A stretch of 64,000 bases of DNA from Xanthobacteraceae bacterium (GCA_024508855.1 JANINJ010000026.1:248001-312000); one strand, 5' to 3'; shown: positions 18,271 through 27,980, counted from the stretch's first letter. The notes: generated from the letters alone by a model not told the origin. Made by a program: numbers and translations.

Positions 18271-19197
18271 GTGGACCAATTGATCCTGCACAATTACGAC
18301 TTTTCGAACTACGCTGAGAAAGTTCGCGTCGCGTTTGGTTACAAGGATCTCGACTGGGCAAGTGTCATCATTCCGCCGGTGCTGCCAAAGCCCGATCTGG
18401 TGCCGTTGACCGGCGGATACCGGCGTACGCCCGTGCTGCAGATCGGGGCCGATGTCTACTGCGACACGCGCCTCATCGTGAAGGTGCTCGATCGTCTGTC
18501 ACCACAACGTCCGCTATTTCCGCCGGCAACGCTTGGCATGGCGACGGCGATCGCAGCCTGGGCCGAGAGCGAGCTGGTTCGTCCATTGATCCTGTACGTT
18601 TCCGGAATCAATCAGGACGTGATGCCCAAAGAGCTTCGCACCGACCGGGCGAAAATGCGCGGGCTGCCGGAGCCGAGTATCGAAGCGATCACGCGCGCCG
18701 CCCAGCGCAACGCACCCCTCGTCCGCGTCCAGCTTCCATTAATTGAAAACATGCTGGCTGACGGGCGCGAATGGATTTGCGGCGATCGGTTCAGCGTCGC
18801 CGATCTCGCAGTCTACCATCCGCTCTGGTTCATCACCGATCGCACCGACCGGCTGCAGCATGAACTCACGCCCTATCCTGCCATTCAGGCATGGATGGCA
18901 CGCATTCGTGCGTTCGGACATGGCCGCCAGACGACCATGTCCGCTGCAGATGCGCTCGATATCGCACGAGATGCTTTGCCGCGTCCGCCGGGCCGCTCGT
19001 CATCTCAGCCGGAAGACCCCGAGCCTGGCTCTCTGGTCTCCATCCGGCCGGACGATTATGCGAAGGACAACATCAGCGGCGAACTGGTTTTCATCGACGA
19101 TACGGAAATCGCAATCCTTACTCGTCATGAACGTGTGGGCGATGTGGTCGTGCACTTTCCGCGTCTCGGCTATGATTTGCGGAAACGATCGAAATAA
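18271..19197 (+). CDS. glutathione S-transferase family protein with C-terminal extension
   Basis: The product is 308 residues with a GTG start at 18271 and a GGAG site. The N-terminal thioredoxin-like domain begins LILHNYDFSNYAEKVRVAFG, and GGYRRTPVLQIGADVYCDT contains the cis-Pro region. The helical C-terminal domain ends near residue 230. About 75 further residues (from SSQPEDPEPG) form a beta-rich tail with the pattern SGELVFIDDTEIAILTRHE, which ordinary GSTs of about 210-230 residues lack. It lies 50 bases after the CoA-transferase gene and may share its message. Confidence 0.85.
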   Translation: MDQLILHNYDFSNYAEKVRVAFGYKDLDWASVIIPPVLPKPDLVPLTGGYRRTPVLQIGADVYCDTRLIVKVLDRLSPQRPLFPPATLGMATAIAAWAESELVRPLILYVSGINQDVMPKELRTDRAKMRGLPEPSIEAITRAAQRNAPLVRVQLPLIENMLADGREWICGDRFSVADLAVYHPLWFITDRTDRLQHELTPYPAIQAWMARIRAFGHGRQTTMSAADALDIARDALPRPPGRSSSQPEDPEPGSLVSIRPDDYAKDNISGELVFIDDTEIAILTRHERVGDVVVHFPRLGYDLRKRSK

Positions 19198-19206
19198 GCG
19201 CGCTGG

Positions 19207-19620
19207 CTAATAGATCGCCCAGACTCCGGGCGTTACGAGTTCGAGCAGGTGATTGTCGGGATCGCGGAAGTAGATGCTGTGGCCGCCGCGTGGCCAGGCG
19301 GTGCGCCCTTCGATGGCGACGCCCTGCTCCGTCAGCCGCCGCTCCCACACGGGCAACTCGTCGGCGGTGATGGCAAAAGCAATGTGCAAGGGCCCGTGGC
19401 CGTCATGCGGCGGGATGGTGCCGCCGGGCAGATGCACGGTTTCCAGCGTCGCGCCGCGATGAAACAGCAACAGCACGCTGCGACCGCCGACATCGAATGC
19501 CAGAAAACGGGAATCGCTGTTCATGGCGCGAAGGCCGAGCGCGTCCTGATAGAATGCGCGCGCACGATCGAGATCGTCGACGTAGAGCGCGGTCTCGATG
19601 ACGCCGTCCAGTTTCGGCAT
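19207..19620 (-). CDS. VOC-family protein at the 3' end of the suf operon
   Basis: The product is 137 residues from the ATG at 19620. It opens MPKLDGVIETALYVDDLDRA, with a VOC metal-ligand pattern in each half. It ends SIYFRDPDNHLLELVTPGVW, a glyoxalase/FosX-like terminal motif with the likely metal-binding Glu. It begins 14 bases after the sufT stop codon on the same strand, so it is probably cotranscribed with the SUF genes. No link between VOC proteins and iron-sulfur assembly is established, and its reaction is unknown. Confidence 0.9.
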   Translation of the reverse strand: MPKLDGVIETALYVDDLDRARAFYQDALGLRAMNSDSRFLAFDVGGRSVLLLFHRGATLETVHLPGGTIPPHDGHGPLHIAFAITADELPVWERRLTEQGVAIEGRTAWPRGGHSIYFRDPDNHLLELVTPGVWAIY

Positions 19621-19634
19621 CGCCGCGCCCTGTC

Positions 19635-20006
19635 TTACCACATGTTGAGAACGAGTCGGGCTTCGTCGGTCATGCGCTCCGGCGTCCATGCCGGCTCCCA
19701 GACGATGTTGACGTTGACGACGCCAACTCCGGCAACGCTGGCGACCGCGTTCTCGACCATGGTTGGCAACTCAGCGGCGGCGGGACAGTTCGGTGTGGTC
19801 AAGGTCATCTCGACGTCCACCGAACGGTCGTCCTTTAGATCGACCTTGTAGATCAGGCCGAGCTCGTAGATGTCGGCCGGGATTTCCGGATCGAACACCG
19901 TCTTCAGCGCGGCGACGATTTCGGTGCCGAGCCGCTCGGTTTCCTCGGGCGGCAGCGCCGAGATGGTCTGCATATTGCCGGTCTTGGCTTCAATCGTATC
20001 GGTCAT
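19635..20006 (-). CDS. sufT: SUF system Fe-S assembly protein SufT (DUF59/MIP18 family)
   Basis: The product is 123 residues. The DUF59 motifs FDPEIPADIYELGLIYKV and TLTTPNCPAAAELP are intact, including the conserved Cys. Proteins of this type (SufT, PaaD-like, MIP18) help mature Fe-S proteins, probably in cluster transfer, though the mechanism is not settled. Its ATG overlaps the sufS stop codon by four bases. It is the penultimate gene of the nifS-sufB-sufC-sufD-sufS-sufT run. Confidence 0.94.
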   Translation of the reverse strand: MTDTIEAKTGNMQTISALPPEETERLGTEIVAALKTVFDPEIPADIYELGLIYKVDLKDDRSVDVEMTLTTPNCPAAAELPTMVENAVASVAGVGVVNVNIVWEPAWTPERMTDEARLVLNMW

Positions 20007-21247
20007 GAGAACAAATCCCGCGCCTTGATCAGCGCTTCCGCTAGTTGGTCGACTTCCGCACGCGTATTATACATGCCGAATGACGCCCGGCACGTGGCTG
20101 TGACATTGAACCGTTCCAAAAGCGGCATCACGCAATGAGTGCCGGCGCGGACGGCGATCCCCGCCCGGTCGATGACGGTAGCGACGTCGTGCGGATGCGC
20201 GCCGTTCAATTCGAACGAGATCACCGGCCCCTTTTCGTGTGCCGTGCCGATGATGCGCAGCGAATTGATCTCGCGCAGGCGATCGTGCGCATAGGTCAAC
20301 AGGTCGTGCTCGTGGGCGGCGATGCGCTCCTTGCCGATCGAATTGACGTAGTCGATCGCAGCACCAAGGCCGATCGCCTCGACAATTGCAGGGGTGCCGG
20401 CTTCGAACTTGTGGGGCGGATCACCGTAGGTCACCCAATCCTTGGTCACCTCGCGGATCATCTCGCCGCCGCCGTTATAGGGCCGCATCCCGGCGAGAAG
20501 ATCATACTTGGCATAGAGCACGCCTATACCGGTCGGTCCGTAGATCTTGTGCCCGGTAAAAACGAAGAAGTCGCAGTCGATATCCTGCACATCGATATTC
20601 AGATGCACCGCGCTCTGGCTGCCGTCGACCAGAACAGGAATGCCGCGTGCATGTGCGATCTTCACCACGTCCTTCACGGGCACGATGGTGCCGAGTGCAT
20701 TCGACATCTGGGTGATGGCGACCAGCTTAGTCTTCGGCGTCAGCAGCTTCTCAAATTCGTCGATCAGGAAATTACCTTCGTCGTCGACCGGCGCCCATTT
20801 AATCACCGCGCCATGACGTTCGCGCAGGAAATTCCACGGCACGATGTTGGAGTGATGCTCCATGATCGAGAGCACGATCTCGTCGCCGGCCTTGATGTTC
20901 GGCTCGCCCCATGACGAGGCAACGAGGTTGATCGCCTCGGTCGCATTCCGCGTGAAGATGATTTCCTCACGGCGCTTGGCGTTGAGGAATTCGGCGGCCT
21001 TGGTACGGCCGCCCTCGTAAGCCTCGGTCGCCGCATTGGCGAGATAGTGCAGTCCGCGATGCACATTGGCGTATTCGGACATGTACGCCTTCGTCATGCG
21101 ATCGAGCACCGCGAGCGGCTTCTGCGCCGATGCGGCGTTATCGAGATACACGAGAGGCTTGCCGTAAACTTGCATCGCAAGCGCCGGAAAATCCTCCCGG
21201 ACCCGGGCAACGTCGTATGAACCGTTGGCGACTGCCGGATGCATCAT
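20003..21247 (-). CDS. sufS: cysteine desulfurase SufS
   Basis: The product is 414 residues, a PLP-dependent group II desulfurase that takes sulfur from cysteine. The PLP lysine is in FVFTGHKIYGPTGIGVLYAK. The catalytic Cys is in VRAGTHCVMPLLERF near residue 370, the short-loop arrangement typical of SufS rather than IscS. VHRGLHYLANAATEAYEGGR is another family block. Its start overlaps the sufD stop by one base, so it is translated from the SUF message. It would normally need SufE or SufU as partner; neither is present in this window. Confidence 0.96.
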   Translation of the reverse strand: MMHPAVANGSYDVARVREDFPALAMQVYGKPLVYLDNAASAQKPLAVLDRMTKAYMSEYANVHRGLHYLANAATEAYEGGRTKAAEFLNAKRREEIIFTRNATEAINLVASSWGEPNIKAGDEIVLSIMEHHSNIVPWNFLRERHGAVIKWAPVDDEGNFLIDEFEKLLTPKTKLVAITQMSNALGTIVPVKDVVKIAHARGIPVLVDGSQSAVHLNIDVQDIDCDFFVFTGHKIYGPTGIGVLYAKYDLLAGMRPYNGGGEMIREVTKDWVTYGDPPHKFEAGTPAIVEAIGLGAAIDYVNSIGKERIAAHEHDLLTYAHDRLREINSLRIIGTAHEKGPVISFELNGAHPHDVATVIDRAGIAVRAGTHCVMPLLERFNVTATCRASFGMYNTRAEVDQLAEALIKARDLFS

Positions 21248-22572
21248 CAGCCTCGTGCCGCCAGCCAGCGCTCGGCGGTCGCGATCGCCAGCTCGCGCAA
21301 TTGCTCGTCCGCGATGGATTCCATCGCCTCGCCGACGAATGCCTGAATCAGGAGCGCCTGCGCTTCCTTCTCCGACAATCCGCGCGCACGAAGATAAAAC
21401 AGCAGGCTTTCATCCAGTGCACCGGTGGTAGCGCCATGGCCGCACTGCACGTCGTCAGCGAAAATCTCGAGCTCCGGCTTGTTATCGGCTTCGGCCTCGT
21501 CGGACAGCAGCAACGCCCGCGTCATCATCCGGGCGTCGGTCTTCTGCGCATCCGGATGCACGTTGATGCGGCCCTGGAACACCGAATGCGCCCGGTCGTC
21601 GACCACGGCGCGGAATACTTCGCGGCTGTCGCAATGAGGCACTGCGTGGTCGAGAACCAGCGTGGTGTCGCCGTGCTGGCGATCCTTCAGGAGATTGACG
21701 CCATTGATGGTGGCGTTGGCGTGTTCGCCGCCAAACCTCAAGAAGCCCTGATAACGGCTGAGTACTGAACCGCTGGTCAAGTTGAACGAATTGAATTGCG
21801 TCTTGGCACCCAGCGTGACGATAGCCGTCGAGACGTTGGAAGCATCGTGTGAATCTTCGACCAGACGCACGTGCTGTACCTGCGCGTCATCGCCAACCCA
21901 CACCACGACGGCATCATGGACCTGATAGGTTTGCGCGCCGGCTGCAGCGGCAAAACTCTCAACCAGCGTCGCCTGCGCCCCCTTCCCGACCCGCAACAGC
22001 GAGCGAGTGAAGGCGGCAGTGCCGGTCTGCGTCGCGACATGGACGATATGGATCGGCTTTTTCAGGGCAACGTTGTCGTCAACGTTTAGCACAAAGCCGT
22101 CGGTGGCCATTGCGGCATTGAGCGAGACCATGACGTCCGAAGTCGCATTGGTCAGCAACAGATCGCCACGAACCTTGTTGTCGCGGTCTTCCAGAACTTC
22201 GCTCAGCGTGTTCAACCGGACACCGGCTTCTAATGCCGAAACATCCGAGAGTTTAGGAGCGAATACGCCGTCCACCAGCACCAGCTTGTACGCATCGATG
22301 ACGTCCAGCGCAGCGACGGCGGTCGCCGCCTTTGCCAATGCCGCCTGATCGGGCGCAGCAGCAAGTGGTGCCACTTCGCGAAGCAGCGCGCGCAGATCGG
22401 TGTATTTCCATTCCTCGACCCGCCGGTTCGGCAGGCCGCGCTTGGCGAACTCGGCGAATGCCGCCTCACGAACCTCGGAAACGATTCCGGAGCCCGGCAG
22501 GCGGTCGCGCGCCGTGGCGAACAACTCGCCCAATGCGCGCTCCGGTGTAGGCTTGACTACTGCAACATTCAT
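21247..22572 (-). CDS. sufD: Fe-S cluster assembly scaffold subunit SufD
   Basis: The product is 441 residues from the ATG at 22572; a TTG four codons upstream overlaps the end of sufC and is less likely. SufD pairs with SufB in the SufBC2D scaffold. The C-terminal block DVQCGHGATTGALDESLLFYLRARGLSEKEAQ is the common SufB/SufD signature, with the conserved Cys-Gly-His. The N-terminal GLPNRRVEEWKYTDLRAL is SufD-specific. It starts eight bases after the sufC stop. Confidence 0.95.
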   Translation of the reverse strand: MNVAVVKPTPERALGELFATARDRLPGSGIVSEVREAAFAEFAKRGLPNRRVEEWKYTDLRALLREVAPLAAAPDQAALAKAATAVAALDVIDAYKLVLVDGVFAPKLSDVSALEAGVRLNTLSEVLEDRDNKVRGDLLLTNATSDVMVSLNAAMATDGFVLNVDDNVALKKPIHIVHVATQTGTAAFTRSLLRVGKGAQATLVESFAAAAGAQTYQVHDAVVVWVGDDAQVQHVRLVEDSHDASNVSTAIVTLGAKTQFNSFNLTSGSVLSRYQGFLRFGGEHANATINGVNLLKDRQHGDTTLVLDHAVPHCDSREVFRAVVDDRAHSVFQGRINVHPDAQKTDARMMTRALLLSDEAEADNKPELEIFADDVQCGHGATTGALDESLLFYLRARGLSEKEAQALLIQAFVGEAMESIADEQLRELAIATAERWLAARG

Positions 22573-22580
22573 GATTGCAC

Positions 22581-23339
22581 TCAAGCAGCTTGTTCTTCGA
22601 ACTGGGCGTATCCGGACTCTTCGAGTTCGAGCGCCAGTTCCTTGCCGCCGCTCTTCACCACCCGGCCCTTCGACATCACATGCACATAGTCGGGGACGAT
22701 GTAGTTCAACAGCCGCTGGTAGTGCGTGATGACAACCATGGCACGATCGCTGGACCGCAGCGCATTGACGCCATCGGCGGCAATCCGCAGCGCGTCGATG
22801 TCGAGGCCGGAATCCATCTCGTCAAGGATGCAGAGGCTCGGCTGGAACAGCGCCATCTGCAGCACTTCGTTGCGTTTCTTCTCGCCGCCCGAAAAACCGA
22901 CGTTGACGCCCCGGCGAAGCATGTCCTGCGGAATGTTGAGCGAGGCGGCAACCTCCCGCACCTTCTTCAGGAAGTCCGGCGTCGATAGTTCGGTCTCTCC
23001 TCGCGCCTTTCGCTGTGCGTTCAGCGCCGTGCGCAGGAACGTCATGGTCGCAACGCCGGGAATTTCGACCGGATACTGGAATGCGAGAAACACGCCCTTC
23101 GCCGCACGCTCGTCCGGAGACATTTCCAGCAGGTCTTCGCCCTTGAACAGGATTTCGCCACCAGTCACTTCATAGCCCGGCTTGCCGGCGATAACGTGGC
23201 TCAGCGTCGATTTGCCGGAGCCGTTCGGCCCCATGATCGCGTGAACCTCGCCCTTGTTCACCGTGAGCGACAGGCCGTGAAGAATTTCACGATCCTCAAC
23301 GCGGACCTGCAGGTTCTTGACTTCGAGCAATGCGGACAT
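22581..23339 (-). CDS. sufC: Fe-S cluster assembly ATPase SufC
   Basis: The product is 252 residues from the ATG at 23339, preceded by AAAGGGAAA. It has an ABC ATPase fold: Walker A GPNGSGKST near residue 36, signature motif FSGGEKKRNEVLQM near 150 and Walker B SLCILDEMDSGLDIDAL. This NEVLQ signature is specific for SufC. It powers conformational change in the SufBC2D scaffold and is cytoplasmic, without a membrane partner. A repeat element separates it from sufB, so it may rely on processing or readthrough of the operon message. Confidence 0.97.
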   Translation of the reverse strand: MSALLEVKNLQVRVEDREILHGLSLTVNKGEVHAIMGPNGSGKSTLSHVIAGKPGYEVTGGEILFKGEDLLEMSPDERAAKGVFLAFQYPVEIPGVATMTFLRTALNAQRKARGETELSTPDFLKKVREVAASLNIPQDMLRRGVNVGFSGGEKKRNEVLQMALFQPSLCILDEMDSGLDIDALRIAADGVNALRSSDRAMVVITHYQRLLNYIVPDYVHVMSKGRVVKSGGKELALELEESGYAQFEEQAA

Positions 23340-23354
23340 CGTATTTCCCTTTTT

Positions 23355-23455
23355 CGTCATCCTGAGGGCCGCGCCATTCGCGCCGAGCCTCGAAGGACAA
23401 CCCATCGTTTCATCGCCGGTCGCTGAGGGACGCCCTGCGCCTCTCAGGAATGACG
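23355..23455. repeat. REP/MITE-like inverted repeat between sufB and sufC
   Basis: The element is about 101 bases. It begins CGTCATCCTGAGG (23355-23367) and ends CTCTCAGGAATGACG (23441-23455), an imperfect inverted repeat with one extra base. Inside is the text CCTCGAAGGACAACCCATCG. To my knowledge CATCCTGAGG...CCTCGAAGGAC sequences are a widely scattered palindromic repeat of the Bradyrhizobium group. It occupies almost all of the sufB-sufC gap and would fold into a hairpin in the operon mRNA. No transposase is present. Confidence 0.75.
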
Positions 23456-23459
23456 GCTG

Positions 23460-24941
<1,482 letters not shown>

Positions 24942-25140
24942 TCCAACCTCCGCTCGCGGTTTCAAGGACCGCGGTGGATCAACTCACAGCATCCCGACGG
25001 GACCCGCAAAATGTGTCGTTCCAATCATCCGATGTGATCTGTATCCGTCGTCCGCTCTGCGGCGTTGTCGCTCTTCCAGAGGACGTCCGAACACCTCACC
25101 GACGTGCTTTTACGCCGTTTCGCTGAGGAAATCACGTGCC
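24942..25140 (-). other. 199-base gap between nifS and sufB
   Basis: No coding sequence is seen. The gap holds the strong sufB ribosome site (GGAGGT just before 24941) and is long enough for an internal promoter. I did not recognise an IscR or iron box by eye. Confidence 0.35.
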
Positions 25141-26310
25141 TTAGAACCGTTCAAGCACTGTTTCGTCGTCCTTCTTAAGTAGTGCGCCGGAGAGCTTTCG
25201 CCAAGTCTGAATAAACCGATCGACATCAAGATCGGTTGTTGACCAGCCCAGGCTGACCCGTATCCCGCCCCGGGCCAGGTCGGGACCAAGCCCCATCGCC
25301 GTAAGCACGTGCGACGGCTGCACTTTTCCGGACGAGCATGCCGATCCGGAAGACACTGCCACGCCTTCGAGGTCGAAACCGATCACCGCCGTCTCGGCGC
25401 GGAGACCCGGCACGGTAAAAAGGGTCGTATTCGGCAATCGCGGCACGTCTGCGGAAAAGATGATGGCATTCGGTGTTGCCGCCCGAAGTCCGGCTTCCAG
25501 CCGGTCCCGCAGGCTCTTCATGCGGGCAGTATCGGCCTCCTGCGTCGCCGTCGATGCAGTTACGGCCGCACCGAAACCGGCGATTCCCGACACGTTTTCA
25601 GTTCCGGCCCGGCGCCCCTTTTCCTGGCCGCCGCCCCGAATCGGCGCGTGAAAATTGGCAACCCTGTCTGACAAGATCAGGGCGCCCACGCCTTTCGGCC
25701 CCCCAACCTTGTGCGCAGAAATTGAGAGAAGGTCGGCCTCCAATTCATTGATATAGAATTTTATTTTCCCGAATGCCTGGACCGCATCAACATGCAGCAG
25801 GCCGCCGGCCTCGTGGACCATCGCCGCCACGTCGCGAACCGGCTGCAAGGCGCCGCTCTCGTTATTCGCGAGCATGACGGAAACCAATGCGGGCGGCTGG
25901 CCGATGATCAAGGTGCGCAGATGGTCGAGATCGAGCACACCGGACGCCGTAACCCGTATGGTGTCGACTTGCGCCGCCGGGAATTGTCCGCCCTCCAGAA
26001 CCGAGGCGTGTTCGATCGCAGACACCAGCAACCGTTCGACTGGAGTTCCGGAGGGGCCGCGCAACCCGGGCTGCAGGGCCAGGACGTTGGCTTCGGTGCC
26101 GCCGGAGGTGAATATCACCTGCTGCGCCTGCCCGCCGATGGCATCGGCTATGGCGTGGCGTACCCGCTCTACCAACATCCGCACGGCGCGTCCCTCGGCG
26201 TGGACCGACGATGGGTTCCCACAAACGTCGAGCGCGGCCACCATCGCTTCGCGCGCTTCCCGGCGCAGCGGCGTGGTGGCGTTCCAGTCCAGATAGACCC
26301 GGTTGTTCAT
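25141..26310 (-). CDS. cysteine desulfurase, NifS/IscS type
   Basis: The product is 389 residues from the ATG at 26310 (MNNRVYLDWNATTPLRREAR). The PLP lysine is in SISAHKVGGPKGVGAL. The active Cys is in GVAVSSGSACSSGKVQPSHV near residue 325, on the long mobile loop of group I (IscS/NifS) desulfurases. It is a second desulfurase next to group II sufS in the same cluster, as is usual in Rhizobiales. It probably supplies sulfur for SUF or for tRNA thiolation; which one cannot be told from sequence. Confidence 0.94.
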   Translation of the reverse strand: MNNRVYLDWNATTPLRREAREAMVAALDVCGNPSSVHAEGRAVRMLVERVRHAIADAIGGQAQQVIFTSGGTEANVLALQPGLRGPSGTPVERLLVSAIEHASVLEGGQFPAAQVDTIRVTASGVLDLDHLRTLIIGQPPALVSVMLANNESGALQPVRDVAAMVHEAGGLLHVDAVQAFGKIKFYINELEADLLSISAHKVGGPKGVGALILSDRVANFHAPIRGGGQEKGRRAGTENVSGIAGFGAAVTASTATQEADTARMKSLRDRLEAGLRAATPNAIIFSADVPRLPNTTLFTVPGLRAETAVIGFDLEGVAVSSGSACSSGKVQPSHVLTAMGLGPDLARGGIRVSLGWSTTDLDVDRFIQTWRKLSGALLKKDDETVLERF

Positions 26311-26645
26311 TGCGTAGAATAATACCTTAAATTGTATACTGCCGACGCCATACACCGGATCTCCCACTCGATCAGGCAAGGACGTATTCTAGACCAGCTG
26401 CCGCGCAAAATCGCCGGGTCGTGCCACATGGCGGATGTCGGATCGCGGCTGAGCAAACGCAAGACGCTTGCTTTTTGCCCCACCGCTCATGCTAGAACGC
26501 CCACTCCCGTTCACCGGGCGCCGTTCGTGCTTCGCCCAATGACGCTCAAAGACGCCGCTAATGTCGCGCCTCTGTTTGCAGGACGTCATCCGTGCCTGGC
26601 ACGATGGTATCCACAAGGCGTCGGCCGAATATCCAAGGAATACGG
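26311..26645. other. 335-base divergent gap upstream of the suf locus
   Basis: This gap lies between nifS (minus) and an alpha/beta hydrolase gene (plus) and should hold the main SUF promoter. The 40 bases before nifS are AT-rich, with ATAC-CTTAAATT-GTAT (26323-26338) as an imperfect dyad. No gene is supported; a 145-codon plus-strand frame here runs on out of frame through the hydrolase gene and is a shadow. Confidence 0.4.
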
Positions 26646-27293
26646 ATGCCTGAAGTTATTTTCACCGGTCCCGCTGGCCGTCTCGAAGGCCGCTATCACC
26701 CGGCGAAGCAGAAGAATGCACCGATTGCGATGGTGTTGCATCCGCACCCGCAGTTCCACGGCACGATGAACCACCAGATCATCTACCAGTGCTACTACGC
26801 GTTCGTGCACCGTGGCTTCTCCGTGCTGCGCTTCAATTTCCGCGGCGTCGGCCGCAGCCAGGGCTCGTTCGATCACGGCACCGGCGAACTGTCCGATGCG
26901 GCCTCGGCGCTGGACTGGGCGCAGAGCATCAATCCGGAAGCGCGGGCCTGCTGGGTCGCGGGCTTCTCGTTCGGTGCCTGGATCGGCATGCAACTCCTGA
27001 TGCGCCGGCCGGAAGTCGAAGGCTTCATCTCGATCGCACCGCCGGCCAACCTCTACGACTTCTCGTTCCTCGCGCCCTGCCCGTCGTCGGGTCTGATCGT
27101 GCATGGCGAGAAGGACGCCGTCGTCCCGCCGAAGGACGTCAACACGCTGGTCGAGAAGTTGAAGACCCAAAAGGGCATCGTCATCGACCAGCAGGTCATT
27201 CCGGGTGCCAACCATTTCTTCGACGGCAAGCTTGAACCGTTGATGGAATCGGTCACCGGTTATCTCGACATGCGGCTTGCCAATATCCGCTGA
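26646..27293 (+). CDS. alpha/beta hydrolase (dienelactone hydrolase/S33-like)
   Basis: The product is 215 residues from the ATG at 26646. It begins MPEVIFTGPAGRLEGRYHPA. It contains the HPHPQFHGTMNHQIIYQ block, an RFNFRGVGRSQGSFDHGTGE segment and the nucleophile elbow AGFSFGAWIG, where Ser is the nucleophile. The catalytic Asp is in HGEKDAVVPP and the His in GANHFFDG. Close relatives are widespread in alphaproteobacteria as uncharacterised cytosolic hydrolases. The next gene starts nine bases after its stop. Confidence 0.9.
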   Translation: MPEVIFTGPAGRLEGRYHPAKQKNAPIAMVLHPHPQFHGTMNHQIIYQCYYAFVHRGFSVLRFNFRGVGRSQGSFDHGTGELSDAASALDWAQSINPEARACWVAGFSFGAWIGMQLLMRRPEVEGFISIAPPANLYDFSFLAPCPSSGLIVHGEKDAVVPPKDVNTLVEKLKTQKGIVIDQQVIPGANHFFDGKLEPLMESVTGYLDMRLANIR

Positions 27294-27302
27294 GAGCTTG
27301 CC

Positions 27303-27815
27303 ATGGCCGCGTTCATTGCCCTGCTCAGAGCGGTGAATGTCGGCGGCACCGGCAAATTGCCGATGAGCGAATTGAAGGAAATATGCGAAGCGCTGGGGTT
27401 CGAGAAGGTCCGAACCTATATCGCGAGCGGCAACGTCGTTTTCACCAGCCGTAAATCCGAGAGCGCCGTCAAGGCGGCGCTTGAAAAGCAACTCGCGGAC
27501 TATGCCGGCAAACCTGTCGGCGTATTGGTAAGGTCTGCGTCTGAGATGGCTGCAGTACTCGCCGCCAATCCGTTTCCGAAAGCACCGACCAATCGCACCG
27601 TCGCCATCTTCCTCGACAAGTCTCCGCCCGCGGATGCGATTGCAAAGGCACGCGGGCTGGCCGATGAAAAGATCAAGCTCGGAAAGCGGGAAATCTATAT
27701 CCATTACGGCGATGGAATGGCGCATTCGAAACTTGTCATTCCTGCCGCCAGGGATGGCACCGCGCGCAACATGAACACCGTCGCCAAACTCGCTGCCATG
27801 GCGGCCGAACTCTAG
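27303..27815 (+). CDS. DUF1697 domain-containing protein
   Basis: The product is 170 residues. It opens MAAFIALLRAVNVGGTGKLP and continues with RTYIASGNVVFTS, the typical start of the DUF1697 family, whose role is not known. The length matches the family. The stop codon TAG (27813-27815) is supplied by the first bases of a palindromic element (CTAGTGG), so the element abuts or has remodelled the end of this gene. Confidence 0.92.
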   Translation: MAAFIALLRAVNVGGTGKLPMSELKEICEALGFEKVRTYIASGNVVFTSRKSESAVKAALEKQLADYAGKPVGVLVRSASEMAAVLAANPFPKAPTNRTVAIFLDKSPPADAIAKARGLADEKIKLGKREIYIHYGDGMAHSKLVIPAARDGTARNMNTVAKLAAMAAEL

Positions 27816-27890
27816 TGGAGCGGATTTGACATTCGCTACCCACCTTGCCGCGAGTCCGGGAAGCGAATGTCAAATCCAAAGCTCCACTAG
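27812..27890. repeat. palindromic repeat element 1 (CTAGTGG ends)
   Basis: The left arm is CTAGTGGAGC followed directly by GGATTTGACATTCGCT (27812-27837). The right arm is AGCGAATGTCAAATCC, then an unpaired AAA, then GCTCCACTAG (27862-27890). The arms match perfectly over 26 bases apart from the AAA bulge. The 24-base centre is GC-rich and unpaired. Its first bases give the stop codon of the DUF1697 gene. It could also act as a bidirectional terminator between the convergent genes on either side. Confidence 0.9.
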
Positions 27891-27903
27891 AAGCCCATAT
27901 TTG

Positions 27904-27980
27904 CTAGTGGTCCTATAGATTCTAACATTTGCGTAGGTACCTGCTGAAACGGGATGCAGATGTTAGAATCGGACCACTAG
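27904..27980. repeat. palindromic repeat element 2 (CTAGTGG ends)
   Basis: The left arm is CTAGTGGTCC, an unpaired TATA, then GATTCTAACATTTGC (27904-27932). The right arm is GCAGATGTTAGAATC then GGACCACTAG (27956-27980), with one mismatch. It shares the CTAGTGG ends, overall length and one-sided bulge of element 1 but has a different arm sequence. It lies 13 bases from element 1 and directly touches the stop codon of the minus-strand GST gene. No transposase lies near; it is probably a non-autonomous element or a REP-like family. Confidence 0.9.
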
